DNA of 64,000 bases from Symbiodinium natans (lineage: Eukaryota > Sar > Dinophyceae > Suessiales > Symbiodiniaceae): assembly GCA_905221605.1 (NCBI GenBank), contig CAJNDS010002324.1:1281001-1345000 (forward strand). The letters run 5' to 3'. The notes below the pieces were generated by a model. That model ran no database searches. It was not told the origin of the DNA and saw nothing but the letters and a program-made list of their open reading frames with translations. Shown here one piece after another: positions 7,437-17,299 of the stretch. Within the stretch, counting starts at the first letter, position 1; the number at the start of each line of letters is the position of its first letter. The position numbers were made by a program, and so were the translations under genes.

Positions 7437-9048
7437 GGAACCCGATCCAATGGCAGAGATGACGCATTTGGCCACCTCCAGAGTAGGTCTTAGCGTGATG
7501 GTTGCCAACTTGGGGAACTTCGCGAGGGGCAGAAAGGGCACACTTCCTCCAAAGTATGCCGACCTCATCTCGGATTACTCCGATGGAAGCTCCATCATTG
7601 TGAAGTTCCTCTCTCACTCCAAGGCACATGTTATTCTGCTGCAGGAGAACAACATGACGAGAGAAGAGTCGGACTACTTCAGGTCCAAGGGCTGGTTGTT
7701 CCGAACAAATGAGGCAGGAGATCTCCTCACTGCTGTCAGAGGAAACACCAAGGGCAAGAACAAGGTCAGCTTCAAGCACCTTGCTGGTCCGGTCCTCAAA
7801 GACCCTGCGTATGCCTGGATTCCCATCAGATATGAGATCGTCCAGATCAACTTTGGAAGTACCATTCCTCGAGAGAGAATGGAACAAGAAGACCTGGTTG
7901 ATCGAGTGGAGTCCGCCTTCGAGGAGGCTGAGTTCAAGGAAGATCTCACGCGTGCAGGCATGAAGTCAATTCGTGTCTGCAACTTCCACGTTCGAAGTGA
8001 AATCGCACGCTCTAAGCCCGGCTTCTTGGCCGAGGGACTAGCTGCGATGGTCGCTGACTGCTTCCACTACCAAGTGGATCTGATGGGCGGAGATGGCAAC
8101 ATGTCATGCTACCGATTCGGAGGTAGCCAACAGGGGTCAGTGTCACACGACAGCTCAGCCCTTTTCTCGACGATCCAGTACTTCGTCGACGCCTTCGAGA
8201 AGCACCAACGTCAGGACAGGTTGTTGATCCCAAGGACACGCGTCGTGACTTCGAACCCTCTACATCTTCTCAAACTCTACGAGGAGAAGCTTGGGTTCCC
8301 CTACGGCGATGTGGGCCACCTAGTGGATTGGACGACGTTTCCTGATTTGGACTGCGTGACTGCCATCGTCTTCGAATGGGGTCATAGCATGACCAATGAG
8401 GTGTGGGCTGAGTACAAGGGCAGCATGGAGTACAAGGTTTCGGTGAGTGAATTCTTGCTGCACTCGACGAAGAACCACTTCCTCCTGAAGCCCTCGGACA
8501 ATGACAGTCACACACCACTGCTTCTACACATCGCTCCTAACTGGATGAAGTTCTCTGAGAAGAAGACGCACAGGTCGAAGGAGTCGATCTTGCAGGCGTC
8601 CCAATCCAGGAAAGAGAGACAGAAGGCTAAAAAGCGTGGTGCTCCTGCCGAACCAGTACAAGGCGAAGGTCGTGCTCCACCTGGCAAAGGCAAAAGCAAG
8701 AGCAAGGAAGGAGGCTCGCTTCCAAGTGAGGAACCTTCAGCAGTGCCAGAGCCAGCAGCTCCTCCAAAGGCTAAGCCAGCGGCGAAGCCAGCTGCTGCGA
8801 GGAGAGAAGTCTCTTTCGACGACAACCCTGAAGTCTACGAGTACGAAGCCAGTGGTAGAAGGAGACATGAAGAACTTTGGGCGCCTCCAAAAGGAAAAGG
8901 GGCTGGTAAGGCCAGAAAAGGGGAAGGCTCGCCAAGAGGCAAGGGATCCTCTCAAGGCCCATACTGGTCCAATTGGTCGTGGGATCCTTCATGGAACCAA
9001 GGATGGAGTTCCTCCTCATGGGGTTCGTCTTCGTGGGGTAGAAGGTGA
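7363..9048 (+). CDS. EEP-superfamily nuclease/phosphatase-like protein (last part of the polyprotein)
   Basis: The frame opens after a TGA at 7360-7362 and ends with TGA at 9046-9048. The first ATG is at 7450, but the stretch 7417-7449 encodes the same Gly-Ser-Ser...Glu-Glu-Pro linker as upstream, so coding probably enters from the previous frame. Counting from ATG 7450, an endonuclease/exonuclease/phosphatase domain covers about residues 12-360: Asn20/Asn23 (VANLGNF), Glu66 (LLQEN), His180 (NFHVRS), Asp215 and Asn217 (GGDGNM), and the terminal His354 in a Ser-His-Thr-Pro motif. This is the metal-binding set of the family, which includes AP endonucleases, LINE endonucleases, deadenylases and phosphodiesterases; the substrate cannot be told. 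The C-terminal 180 residues are a Lys/Ala/Pro-rich linker with hairpin H9 and a tail of KGKG and Trp/Ser repeats. No RT is encoded next to it. Confidence 0.75.
   Translation, partial: TLFFGTFLACGSLETTSLGSSAFAEEPDPMAEMTHLATSRVGLSVMVANLGNFARGRKGTLPPKYADLISDYSDGSSIIVKFLSHSKAHVILLQENNMTREESDYFRSKGWLFRTNEAGDLLTAVRGNTKGKNKVSFKHLAGPVLKDPAYAWIPIRYEIVQINFGSTIPRERMEQEDLVDRVESAFEEAEFKEDLTRAGMKSIRVCNFHVRSEIARSKPGFLAEGLAAMVADCFHYQVDLMGGDGNMSCYRFGGSQQGSVSHDSSALFSTIQYFVDAFEKHQRQDRLLIPRTRVVTSNPLHLLKLYEEKLGFPYGDVGHLVDWTTFPDLDCVTAIVFEWGHSMTNEVWAEYKGSMEYKVSVSEFLLHSTKNHFLLKPSDNDSHTPLLLHIAPNWMKFSEKKTHRSKESILQASQSRKERQKAKKRGAPAEPVQGEGRAPPGKGKSKSKEGGSLPSEEPSAVPEPAAPPKAKPAAKPAAARREVSFDDNPEVYEYEASGRRRHEELWAPPKGKGAGKARKGEGSPRGKGSSQGPYWSNWSWDPSWNQGWSSSSWGSSSWGRR
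7417..7442 (+). repeat. 26-nt hairpin cassette H8 (at the ORF junction)
   Basis: Left flank GGAAG, stem CTCAGC paired with GCTGAG, loop CTTT, right flank GAACC. Its right arm contains the TGA that ends the upstream frame, while the +1 frame reads through it as Gly-Ser-Ser-Ala-Phe-Ala-Glu-Glu-Pro. Confidence 0.8.
8710..8735 (+). repeat. 26-nt hairpin cassette H9
   Basis: Left flank GGAGG, stem CTCGCT paired with AGTGAG (one G-T wobble), loop TCCA, right flank GAACC. It is in the linker after the EEP domain and resembles H7 with a single unpaired change. Confidence 0.75.
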
Positions 9049-9243
9049 AGTTCTACTTCAACGCCTCCTACGATTACATCCTCATTGGTGCTGCTGTAAT
9101 CCAGCTCGTCCTGTGAGTTGTGTCTTGTGATGCAACAGGCTTCGCGGTAGCGCATGTACAAAATGCGTGGGAGCCACAAAAGCATGCTTCCTCACAGGGA
9201 AGGTAGCTGTTCTTCTGTTTGGGATGAGTGTGTCAAGCGCGAA

Positions 9244-9259
9244 CTCAACTCCAGTTGAG
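9244..9259 (+). repeat. hairpin H10, stem and loop only
   Basis: Stem CTCAAC paired with GTTGAG and loop TCCA match the stem of H5 and the loop of H7/H9. The flanks (GCGAA and AAGGT) do not match the GGnnG/GnACC pattern. It is the only copy outside an open frame. Confidence 0.5.
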
Positions 9260-9477
9260 AAGGTGTGACAACAAGTCCTTCACCGATAAAAGAACGGAGA
9301 CGAGCTCAGGGCTTTTTGTTTTTGCTGTTGTGAAGCACACCCTTATCGTTGACTGCTCTTGTGAATAGTTGCTGATTTGTATAGAAACTTACTGCTGCGC
9401 ACTCTCGCTATGTTTCGTTTTTGGAACGAGACCTCGTGGCCGCCACTATCGTCATACGACATGCCAAATGAGCTGAA

Positions 9478-9495
9478 TTTTTAAATTTGTGCCTG
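9478..9495 (+). repeat. direct repeat, right copy (TTTTTAAATTTGTGCCTG)
   Basis: It is nearly identical to 3984-4002, one A shorter, and lies about 430 nt after the last ORF. Confidence 0.6.
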
Positions 9496-9667
9496 ACTGA
9501 AATAGAGACAGGTATGCCACAGGGTTCAGTCATCATGGCATGCAGTGGCCTGTGCCCGAGGTTCTGGATCAGAGTGATACACTTAGCCAGCAGAGCTAAA
9601 AGAGACACCTGCGTGCCTTGCCAGCTGTACCGAGCCGGAGGCTGGTAACGCTCAGGTTTCATCTCAC

Positions 9668-9830
9668 GGGGGGGGGGGTCCGGGCATGTACTGGAGCCCC
9701 TAAAACACTTCATTTCCAGTAAAAGGTTAGGGGGAGGTGGGGGGGCATGCACTGGAGCCCCTAAGAGGGTAAGGGTGAGGTCGAGGGTAAGGGGTGAGGG
9801 CGGGGGGGTTTGGGCATGAGGGCAAATGGG
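9668..9830 (+). repeat. G-rich low-complexity stretch with a short direct repeat
   Basis: Several G runs of 5-12 occur here. A segment beginning GGGCATG and continuing ACTGGAGCCCCTAA appears at 9682-9703 and again at 9743-9764 with one base changed. A shorter GGGCATG copy lies at about 9812. The G runs could form quadruplexes. Confidence 0.7.
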
Positions 9831-12623
9831 TCTTCTCTGACGCCTCCCCCGCTAAAGCAGGGGTCGGCGGATATGATACATGATCCACCAGTTAAAAGAA
9901 AACGTGGTAGACCTCCAAAAGTAAAGCCACATGAGGAACTCTGAGACTACCTGCGCCTATTTGGCCCAGCCTCAGCATGTGTAGAGTGTGCTGTAGACCT
10001 CCAGGACCTGGATTGAGCGCGAAGCCTCTTCCACGAGCGCAGTTGCAGTAATGTGGACTGTTCGGTGTTGGTTGCACAAGTGGGACTTTGACATTGGACA
10101 CAGGGTTGGGCAGGACCAGAGTTAAGCAAATGGTGATACTGTAGGGTTTGTTAGGCTTTGCCTCTTAGTGTACGAGCCTGTTTGTATGTTGTGCCCAGGT
10201 TTTGCTTGCATCCTTGACCTGGCTCAAATTGCCAGTTTGCGGTGCATTTTGCTTGGATTATCGTGCGTGCCTTTCTGATGTTGTTGCTATCTTCTGCTGT
10301 AGTTATTCATCTTTCTGCTGTGCGTGCTTTGCTCTCTTTGCTGCTTGGGTGGTGTTGTGTGTGTGTTTACACGGCGTGAACCAACCGAGATCTTGAGCCC
10401 AGCTTTGCAGGTCTGTAAGATGCCGGAGACGGCCAACCTTCACCCACTGGCAGGCTTGCTGCTCTTGACAGCAAAGGACCTTAAAAAAACACCATGATGC
10501 GCGAGGCTCTAAGGTGCTTTAAGGCTTCTAGAGCAGTTACATCATCTTCGTCATCTTCATGGCTTCAAGGCCACTCTGAGCGCAAAGGTTAACTCTCACA
10601 AAATGACCCTTACGGTTGGCTGTATGCTCGAGCCTGTTCTAAGAGACGGCCAAAGGGATGCAAAGGGCGCGCGAGAACATGGCAGCTTCTTCGCAAGGCT
10701 TCATCGAATCACCCACTTTGGACTGACCTCAACATTTCGCCACAGCAGTCCACGCACCGCAATTTTGCATCTGCGAGCGGGCAGGTGCGCAGGAAGCTGT
10801 CTTGGAGATGCCCTGGGCTTCGAAGCCGATGATGCCTAAAGAGGCTGTCGTTGCAGTGACAGTCCTGCTGGAATCGCTCTCGCTGCAGTGAGTGCAGTGC
10901 CCATTAGTATGATCTCATGATCGTCTCCGTACGGGAATCATCAGTTTTTTTTTTTCCGGTTTTGCCATGCTTTGCTATTGACGCTGTTTATGCGATGGAG
11001 TGGTGACGGATGACAGACACCAGTACGTTGCACAGATGGATCGAGTGGCAAGCTGTGCACCTGCGATGTGCAGGAGATACACCAATGGACGCGGAAAGAG
11101 ATCGAGGACGGGTTCGGGAGATGCTTTTGCATTCCAAGGATCCTGGTTCAGATAGACAGGTCATTTTGGCAAAAGGATCCTATTAGTTACACAGATGCCA
11201 GAGATGAGTCCAGCCAACTGCCACTGCAAAGAAAAAGGTCCGATCAGATGACTCTAGAAGCGTGAGCCCTTAACTCAGCCACGACTTTCTTCCGACCCTG
11301 TCGTCGGAGGATGACGTGGAGTCGATGCTCCTCAGGTATATCTGCTGCTCGGCCATCGCCCGGTCCTCAGCGAGCAGCTGCGTCAGCACCTGCCGCTGAT
11401 TGCCATCCGATCTGTTCTCCTTCCTGTGCCCCAGTTGCTCTTTGTGTTCAGCGGCGAGAGCTTCTACCATCTGGTCACAAATCTGATGCCGATTCAGCAG
11501 GACTCTCGCACAGACCCTGCTTTTCTGCTTCTTTTCAAGAGTAGCCGTGTAAGTTGCTACTAGTACTTACAGTAGATCCTCTCAGTGAAGGAAGCCGATG
11601 GAACCTTCAAGGAAATCGAGTACATAGGACCTGATGCATGACAGGCTTGACGGCTTTAGACACTGTATGGCGAGTGCGAAAAACATGCATCAGGACTCGA
11701 CCAGCTAACTCCAGAGCTGGTAGTTCTGAGCAATCTCACCTCCCTCAGTGGCCTCGAGTGTTCCAGCAGCACTGAGAGGCAGAGTCAAAGCCCGAAGCGA
11801 AGAACATGCGCTCGATTCAGAAGCTACCCGCACCTCTCTCAATTGATGTCCTGGCGGTTTAAGAGAGCAAGATGCCCCTGTTCCAGGCTGTTCGTCTCTG
11901 AATTCGCAAAGTTTCCGGTGTCCGAATCACCGTTATTGGAGTCAGGCTTTTCAGATTCTGAATAGTTGAGTTGTTGGACCCTTTTATGTCGAGGATGCGG
12001 GTGGCCAACTGTACTTGGATAATGTCGACGCTGACGTATGCGGTGCACAAGGCCAGAGCTTACCTTGCACACCATCGCAGGGCTCAGGGTGTAGGCCCTG
12101 AGTCCTCTGGGGGCCTACCCGTGTTGCTCTGACTCTGACTGTGCAGTTGCCTGGTGTGGGAACGTTTGACACATTGCACTTTAATGACAGCCATCGTGGT
12201 TATGGAGAGTTCAGGCTGCCGGTCCAGGGGAGGCCGCTGACGGCACTGATGCGATTGGGAGATTCTTGGCTGAGAGCGGCTGAGAGCGGAGTACTCCCAG
12301 AGGGGAAAGAAGGCTTAAGCGGCTTGAAACATCACATCTTGCCCTCCAGGCAGTGGCGGTTATGTTTGGAGCGGAATTGTGCATCCCGTGTGGGTGGGGA
12401 TTCTGATCGGGCTCCTTGGCATGCAGCGATCGTGTCTGTGTCATAGGTGCTTGCCACGTCAACTCGTCGGAGGGCAGAGAGAAGTGAGTGTCAGGTTTAC
12501 TCCGCTCCTGTGTGTCTTCGAGTTCATGATTACCATGCCGCGCTTCGTCATGCTGAACGTCGCCTGGACGCGTTCATGAGAGTTGCATGAAGTGCCCGCG
12601 AACATGCCCGCAGTCGGTAAATG
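9831..12623. other. intergenic stretch, no recognisable gene
   Basis: Only short open frames without domain-like sequence occur, on both strands. No tRNA, rRNA or spliced-leader sequence was recognised. Small palindromes such as GGCTTCGAAGCC (about 10815-10826) and an A/T run near 10945 are present without clear meaning. Confidence 0.5.
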
Positions 12624-12823
12624 GAGGCCCCCCCCCCACGGGCCCCCCCCCCCACTCCCCCCCCCCCCCCCCCTCCCCCCGCCCCCCCCCACCCCCCTCC
12701 CCCCCGCCGCCCCCCCCCCGCCGCCCCCCCCCCCCCCCCTTCCACCCCCCCCCCCGCCGCCCCTCCCCCTTCCCGCCCCCCCGCCCCCCCCCCCCCCCCG
12801 CCCCCCCCCCCCCCCCCCCCCCG
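12624..12823 (+). repeat. poly-C tract with scattered G, A and T
   Basis: About 200 nt consist almost wholly of C runs of 4-20 broken by single G, A or T residues, so the minus strand is nearly pure G. Apparent proline-rich or glycine-rich frames across it are low-complexity artefacts. Length and interruptions may be affected by sequencing error. Confidence 0.85.
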
Positions 12824-13818
12824 CAAGACACGATGATCCATCTTGTATGGAACCATATGAACCCCAAGCAGGGACGGACCCCTCTAGGACCCTCGAGTTC
12901 TAGGAAACCTGCAGTTCATTCAAGCGCATGAGGTCATGTTTACCGGCATCCGCTGCCTCATCCTACAGCCTGGGCGCTTGCTCATGAGTGCCAGAGCTGC
13001 ACAGTAGACCCTCGGGGAGTCCTTCTATAAGGGCTTCGTCTTGAAAGGTTATCTACTTGCATTACAAGGGAAGCTTACTTCAGGACAGCTCCTCATGTCG
13101 CTTAAAAGCCGATCCAATGTCACACTTCCACTGCAGAATCTTCTGGGAGATTCTACTTTTTTCGAACATCGAGGTCTGTTGAGCAGCATCTTAGTATTCT
13201 TGACGCGGTCCCTGTTCTCGCCTCCTGCGGTTTTGGACTCTTGGCAGCACCGTACTACATACGCGTCGAATTGTCAGCTGCTGCTGGCCTCCTTTAGCAT
13301 CTTTTGCCCATTTTGTTGGGGATTTTGTTAGGTCACTACAGTTCCTACGGCCAATCCACTCCTGGGCGCGGCGTTCATCTGCATATCGCTGGCAGCAATT
13401 ACTTCGCAAGCGCCGCAGCTCTGTGGGACCGCTCTGGACAGCATGTGAAGGGCACCGCCTGACGTCTTGAAGCTCGAAGCCTGAGGCCGGTCCCTCTGCT
13501 TCTGCTCGCCCGCGACCTCTGGAACACGACTTCCAACCTGGGACTTGTCAGGCAGAACCCAAAACTCCCGAAGACGTGGAGGATCATGGAAGATTGCAGC
13601 AGCCAAGATGCACATGCACAGGAGATGTAGGCGAGCCGCGGCAGGAAACAAGGCCCTGGCTCATGTTTGGATGCTTGGTGCATCTCTGCCTCGCGTCGCA
13701 CTGCCCCGTTCATGGCCTACTCGTACATGACTTCATAGCTGCAGCAGTGAAAGCGTCCCACATTGCACATCGGGCTCTGTCACCATGACTTGCCGAAGCG
13801 CGGGTGTCTGTAACTGGT
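12824..13818. other. intergenic stretch, no recognisable gene
   Basis: There are short open frames only, none with a recognisable domain or a convincing start. The sequence is of ordinary base composition between the C tract and the telomere-type block. Confidence 0.45.
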
Positions 13819-13921
13819 AACCCTAAACCCTAAACCCTACACCCCTAAACCCGTAAACCCCTAAACCCGTAAACCCCTAAACCCCTAAACCCCTAAACCC
13901 CTAAACCCTGAACCCTAAACC
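13819..13921 (+). repeat. interstitial telomere-type repeats, degenerate (CCCTAAA)n
   Basis: About 13 consecutive units of CCCTAAA and its variants CCCCTAAA, CCCGTAAA and CCCTGAA occur here. This is the C-rich strand of the TTTAGGG repeat found at telomeres of plants, green algae and dinoflagellates. It is embedded in unique sequence on both sides, so it is interstitial rather than a chromosome end. Confidence 0.9.
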
Positions 13922-15404
13922 GCCTTGCCTTGTCAGACTTTGAACAAAGCCCTGGATCGACTTCCATTTGGAGCCTCACGTTCACGAGGCGCTCGGTTTT
14001 TCACAGAAGCGGCCAAGGGCAGCTAAACCCATGAGTCCCCTGAGACCCCTCCTCCCAATATTTAGCTACCCCCCCCCCCCCCCAAAAAAAAAAAACAAAG
14101 TAGCAAAATAATGAACATGTTGTAGGGGGGTTTTCTAAAAGTTCCAGATCCTGTAGGGGGTTTTCATACTGGGGCGAGGGGCTTGGCCATTGGCTACTGG
14201 CAGCTCTTGCCAGGTTCGGGCCGGGGATCGCGTGATCCCAAGAAAGATTGCAAAGGCGATCGGCCGAGTCGCAGCGATTCCGGGAAGGGCGACAAGCTGC
14301 AGGACTCAGACGGGAAAGTTGGGGCTTTTGGGTTCGGGGTTCAGGGTCTTTGCATTTTCTGTGTGTGTGTGTGTGTGTGTGTTTTTTTCAGCTTTGCGGG
14401 TCAGGTCGAATGAGTTTTTCTTTGGGCTTCAAGGGCACACGCTCCGCAACCCTCGTATCTTGGCAGGGCAAAGATGACAAAGGGTCCAGTGCCTTTGCTC
14501 CACCCTGCTTCGTGTGCCTCGACAAGCCTTCCAGGCAGCGGATTGGGATAGCTTGGCATGAGCTTTGGTTTGCGTGTTGCGCTTTGCGGGCAGGTACATC
14601 CTGGAACCTTGTGGACATCGAGTTGTGTGTGGGGATTGTGCTGCCCGAGTCTCAGCCCTTCCTTAGTGCTTACCTTAATGCGAATGGACAGTTCTTGGAA
14701 TGACGGTCCCTTTGTGGTCTTGAAGAATCTCAGGGGGGCCTGTGTTGTGATGGGTTACGCCGAAAGGGCTTTCAAGCGAACCTTTAAGGTGCAGCTTGTG
14801 GATGCAGCCGCACGGACTCGCACGGCTACGGAGGTAGGACACCTCGAGACTAATTCGTTCAGAGAATCAAAGCATCAAAGAGCCCTGAGTCTGAGAGCAC
14901 CAGGCAGACCGGGGTGGCGATCGAGGGGGCAACTGCCCATCTTGCCGCTTGGTTCAGGGTTGTGGCTTAGGGTTTTGGGGGTAGTCGCAGTCAGGGTGCC
15001 AGCGGTTAGCTTGAGTGGCAAAGAAAGCGCTCCTGAGGTACAATGGCCATCAACCGTGCGATGAGAATATTCCCATAAAAGATGCCTGGCGATTTGACGG
15101 TGGACTTTGCACTAGAGGTCTGGGTTTGAGGGTGATATCACTTGTGGTTTGGGCTTACGATTGAGATGATGGTCAACAACCCCGTAATAGGCTGAAGAAC
15201 ATGAATCCACATATTTGTACGATCGTTTCTTGGCCTCGCACACATAAGCATCCCCTATTTCTATCTGGTCGAGGGCATATCCAATTCTGGATTTCTCGAG
15301 GAATTGTGGTCAATTTGCTTTACAAGGGAGAGGTTCTTGGCACATTGTATACTTCGGGTTTGGGGGCTATTAGGATTATGATGTACACGAATAATTACAT
15401 TTCA
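13922..15404. other. intergenic stretch with simple repeats
   Basis: It holds a C run followed directly by an A run (about 14071-14095), two near copies of TGTAGGGGGTTTTC (about 14121 and 14151) and a GT dinucleotide tract. Two overlapping open frames at 14248-14703 and 14558-15064 give no recognisable protein and have poor start contexts, so they are not called as genes. Confidence 0.45.
14360..14383 (+). repeat. (GT)n microsatellite
   Basis: About eleven uninterrupted GT units are followed by a T run. Confidence 0.9.
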
Positions 15405-16569
15405 TGGTGATTGGATGGAGAAGATTTTAAGAAGAAAATATTATTAAAACGGATTATCTTGAATCCATTAAATTTGATTGATAAGGATTCTTTATTGCTG
15501 GGAGCCTTCTATATTTTGATAAATAATCATATCTCATTTATAAATCTAAATTTAGAAGTCTCTTCATTTTATATTCATTTCATAATATTTTTTTGATATT
15601 TCATATATTCATTATTGGTTCGTTTTTTTTCCAATTCATTTCAATTGGGGAGGATGCTGGGATTTGCCGGGATCGGGGTCACGTAAGGTTCCGGCAGGAT
15701 TTTCAAGGCAAAAAATGGGTGGTACGTACGATGTGGCTGAAATTCTAGAATATTGAATGACAATATATCCCAAAATGTTACGAATCTTCTTTCTTTTTCG
15801 ATCTTAGATCGAATTACGAAGTTGGATAAATTCGGATCTTCTTATTTGATTAAAAGTATTTATTACTCTCGATTCTTTTCGGGTCCAATTTCGGCGCGCG
15901 GATAAATTAAATTATATTCATTGAAAAATCGACCTAAGAAAATTCAATATTTATAATAGATCTTCGTTCAAATTCGTTATAATTTTGTCTCTTTCTTATT
16001 GATAAAATAAGAAATGAAAGAATGAATTCAATAAATTTATAAAGATGAAGATATTATATTCAATCTCATTATTTATTTATTCTTTTCTCATTATTATTAG
16101 GCTTGAAGATATACTTTGAATCATCGGAATATTATTATATTCGATGATTTATCTCATTTTTGATTCGTTATATTTGGGAATTTTCATCTTTCTGGAATTC
16201 ATTACTTTGTAAACTCACGAATTGAACTCTCTTCACCTTATTAATATTATCGTATGCATTAATAATATTTGAATGGTGAATTAACACACGGACGTACGTT
16301 GACCGCTCTTTCCATGGACCCATTATTAATACTATTTGCGCATACTTGTAATATAATTCACGCGTGTACGCAAATATTATTCTAAAGGGGGTTCTTCTTA
16401 TATTCGTACAACTATAATATTAAATCGTACGTAAACTTATATGAAATATTAAATTATTCTCTCTTCACGTTATGATTCTATTATTATTCACTCGTGGGCA
16501 TATAATAAGTGAAGGGCCCACGTACTTCGTTCCCCCAATATTATAATTCATATATTCACATATTCATTT
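15405..16569. other. AT-rich block bordering the satellite
   Basis: Base composition shifts abruptly to strongly AT-rich, with a small GC-richer island around 15650-15740. CGTACG/GTACGT motifs and imperfect inverted AATATTAAT segments recur near 16240-16420. There is no convincing gene; the 61-codon frame at 15411-15596 has no recognisable family. The block ends where the first satellite monomer begins. Confidence 0.65.
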
Positions 16570-17299
16570 GAGTTTTGGGCACGAAAAATAAATGGCAGGA
16601 AATCTTCTGGGCTGTCCAAAAACATGAATTTCGGATACCAAAAACAAATGTCAGGAAACCTCCTGGACTCTCCAAAACCATGAGTTTTAGGCACCAAAAT
16701 CAAATGCCAGGACACCTTCTTCTGGGCAGGCCAAAAATATAAAATCTGGGCATCAAAAACAAATGTCAGGAAACCTTCTGGGCTCTCCAAAAATATGAAT
16801 TTTGGGTACCAAAAACAAATATCAGGAAACCATCTGGGCTCTCCCAAAATATGAGTTTTGGGAACCAAAAACAAATGTCAGGAAGCCTTCTGGATTCTCC
16901 AAAAATGTGAATTTTGGGCACCAACAACAAATATCAGGAAACTTTCTGGACTATCCAAGAATATGAGTTTTGTGTACCAAAAACAAATGTCAGAAAACCT
17001 TCTGGGCTCTCCAAAAATATGAATTTTGGGGAACCAAAAACAAAATATCAGGAAACCTTCTGGGCTCTCCAAAAACTATGAATTTTGGGCAGCAAAAACA
17101 AATGTCAGGAAATCTTCTGGGCTCTGCAAAATCATGAATTACCAGGAAATCTTCTGGACTCTCCAAAATCATGAATTTTGTGCACCAAAAAACAAATTTC
17201 AGGAAACCTTCTGGGCTCTCCAAAAATATGAATGTTGGGCACCAAAAACAAATGTCAGGAAACCTTCTACGCTCTCCAAAAACATGAGTTTTGGGCACC

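Larger units (their letters stand above)
9049..9667. other. 3' flank of the polyprotein region, no gene seen
   Basis: This is non-coding sequence with short T-rich runs (for example about 9310-9325). It holds the stem-only hairpin H10 and the right copy of the 18-19-nt direct repeat. No polyadenylation signal or LTR end could be assigned with confidence. Confidence 0.5.

Noticed and set aside
10200-10240. Possible dinoflagellate spliced-leader relic (TGACCTGGCTCAA)
   Set aside because: Only the GGCTCAA part resembles the spliced leader; the rest does not match.
12583-12931. Proline-rich (+) and glycine-rich (-) frames across the C tract
   Set aside because: Pure low-complexity translation in several frames at once with no conserved flanking sequence.
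14248-15064. Two overlapping frames of 151 and 168 codons
   Set aside because: No recognisable domain, unclear starts, the GT repeat within the first, and no support from neighbouring features.
15411-15596. 61-codon frame in the AT-rich block
   Set aside because: No recognisable family, and random AT-rich sequence can yield such a hydrophobic frame.
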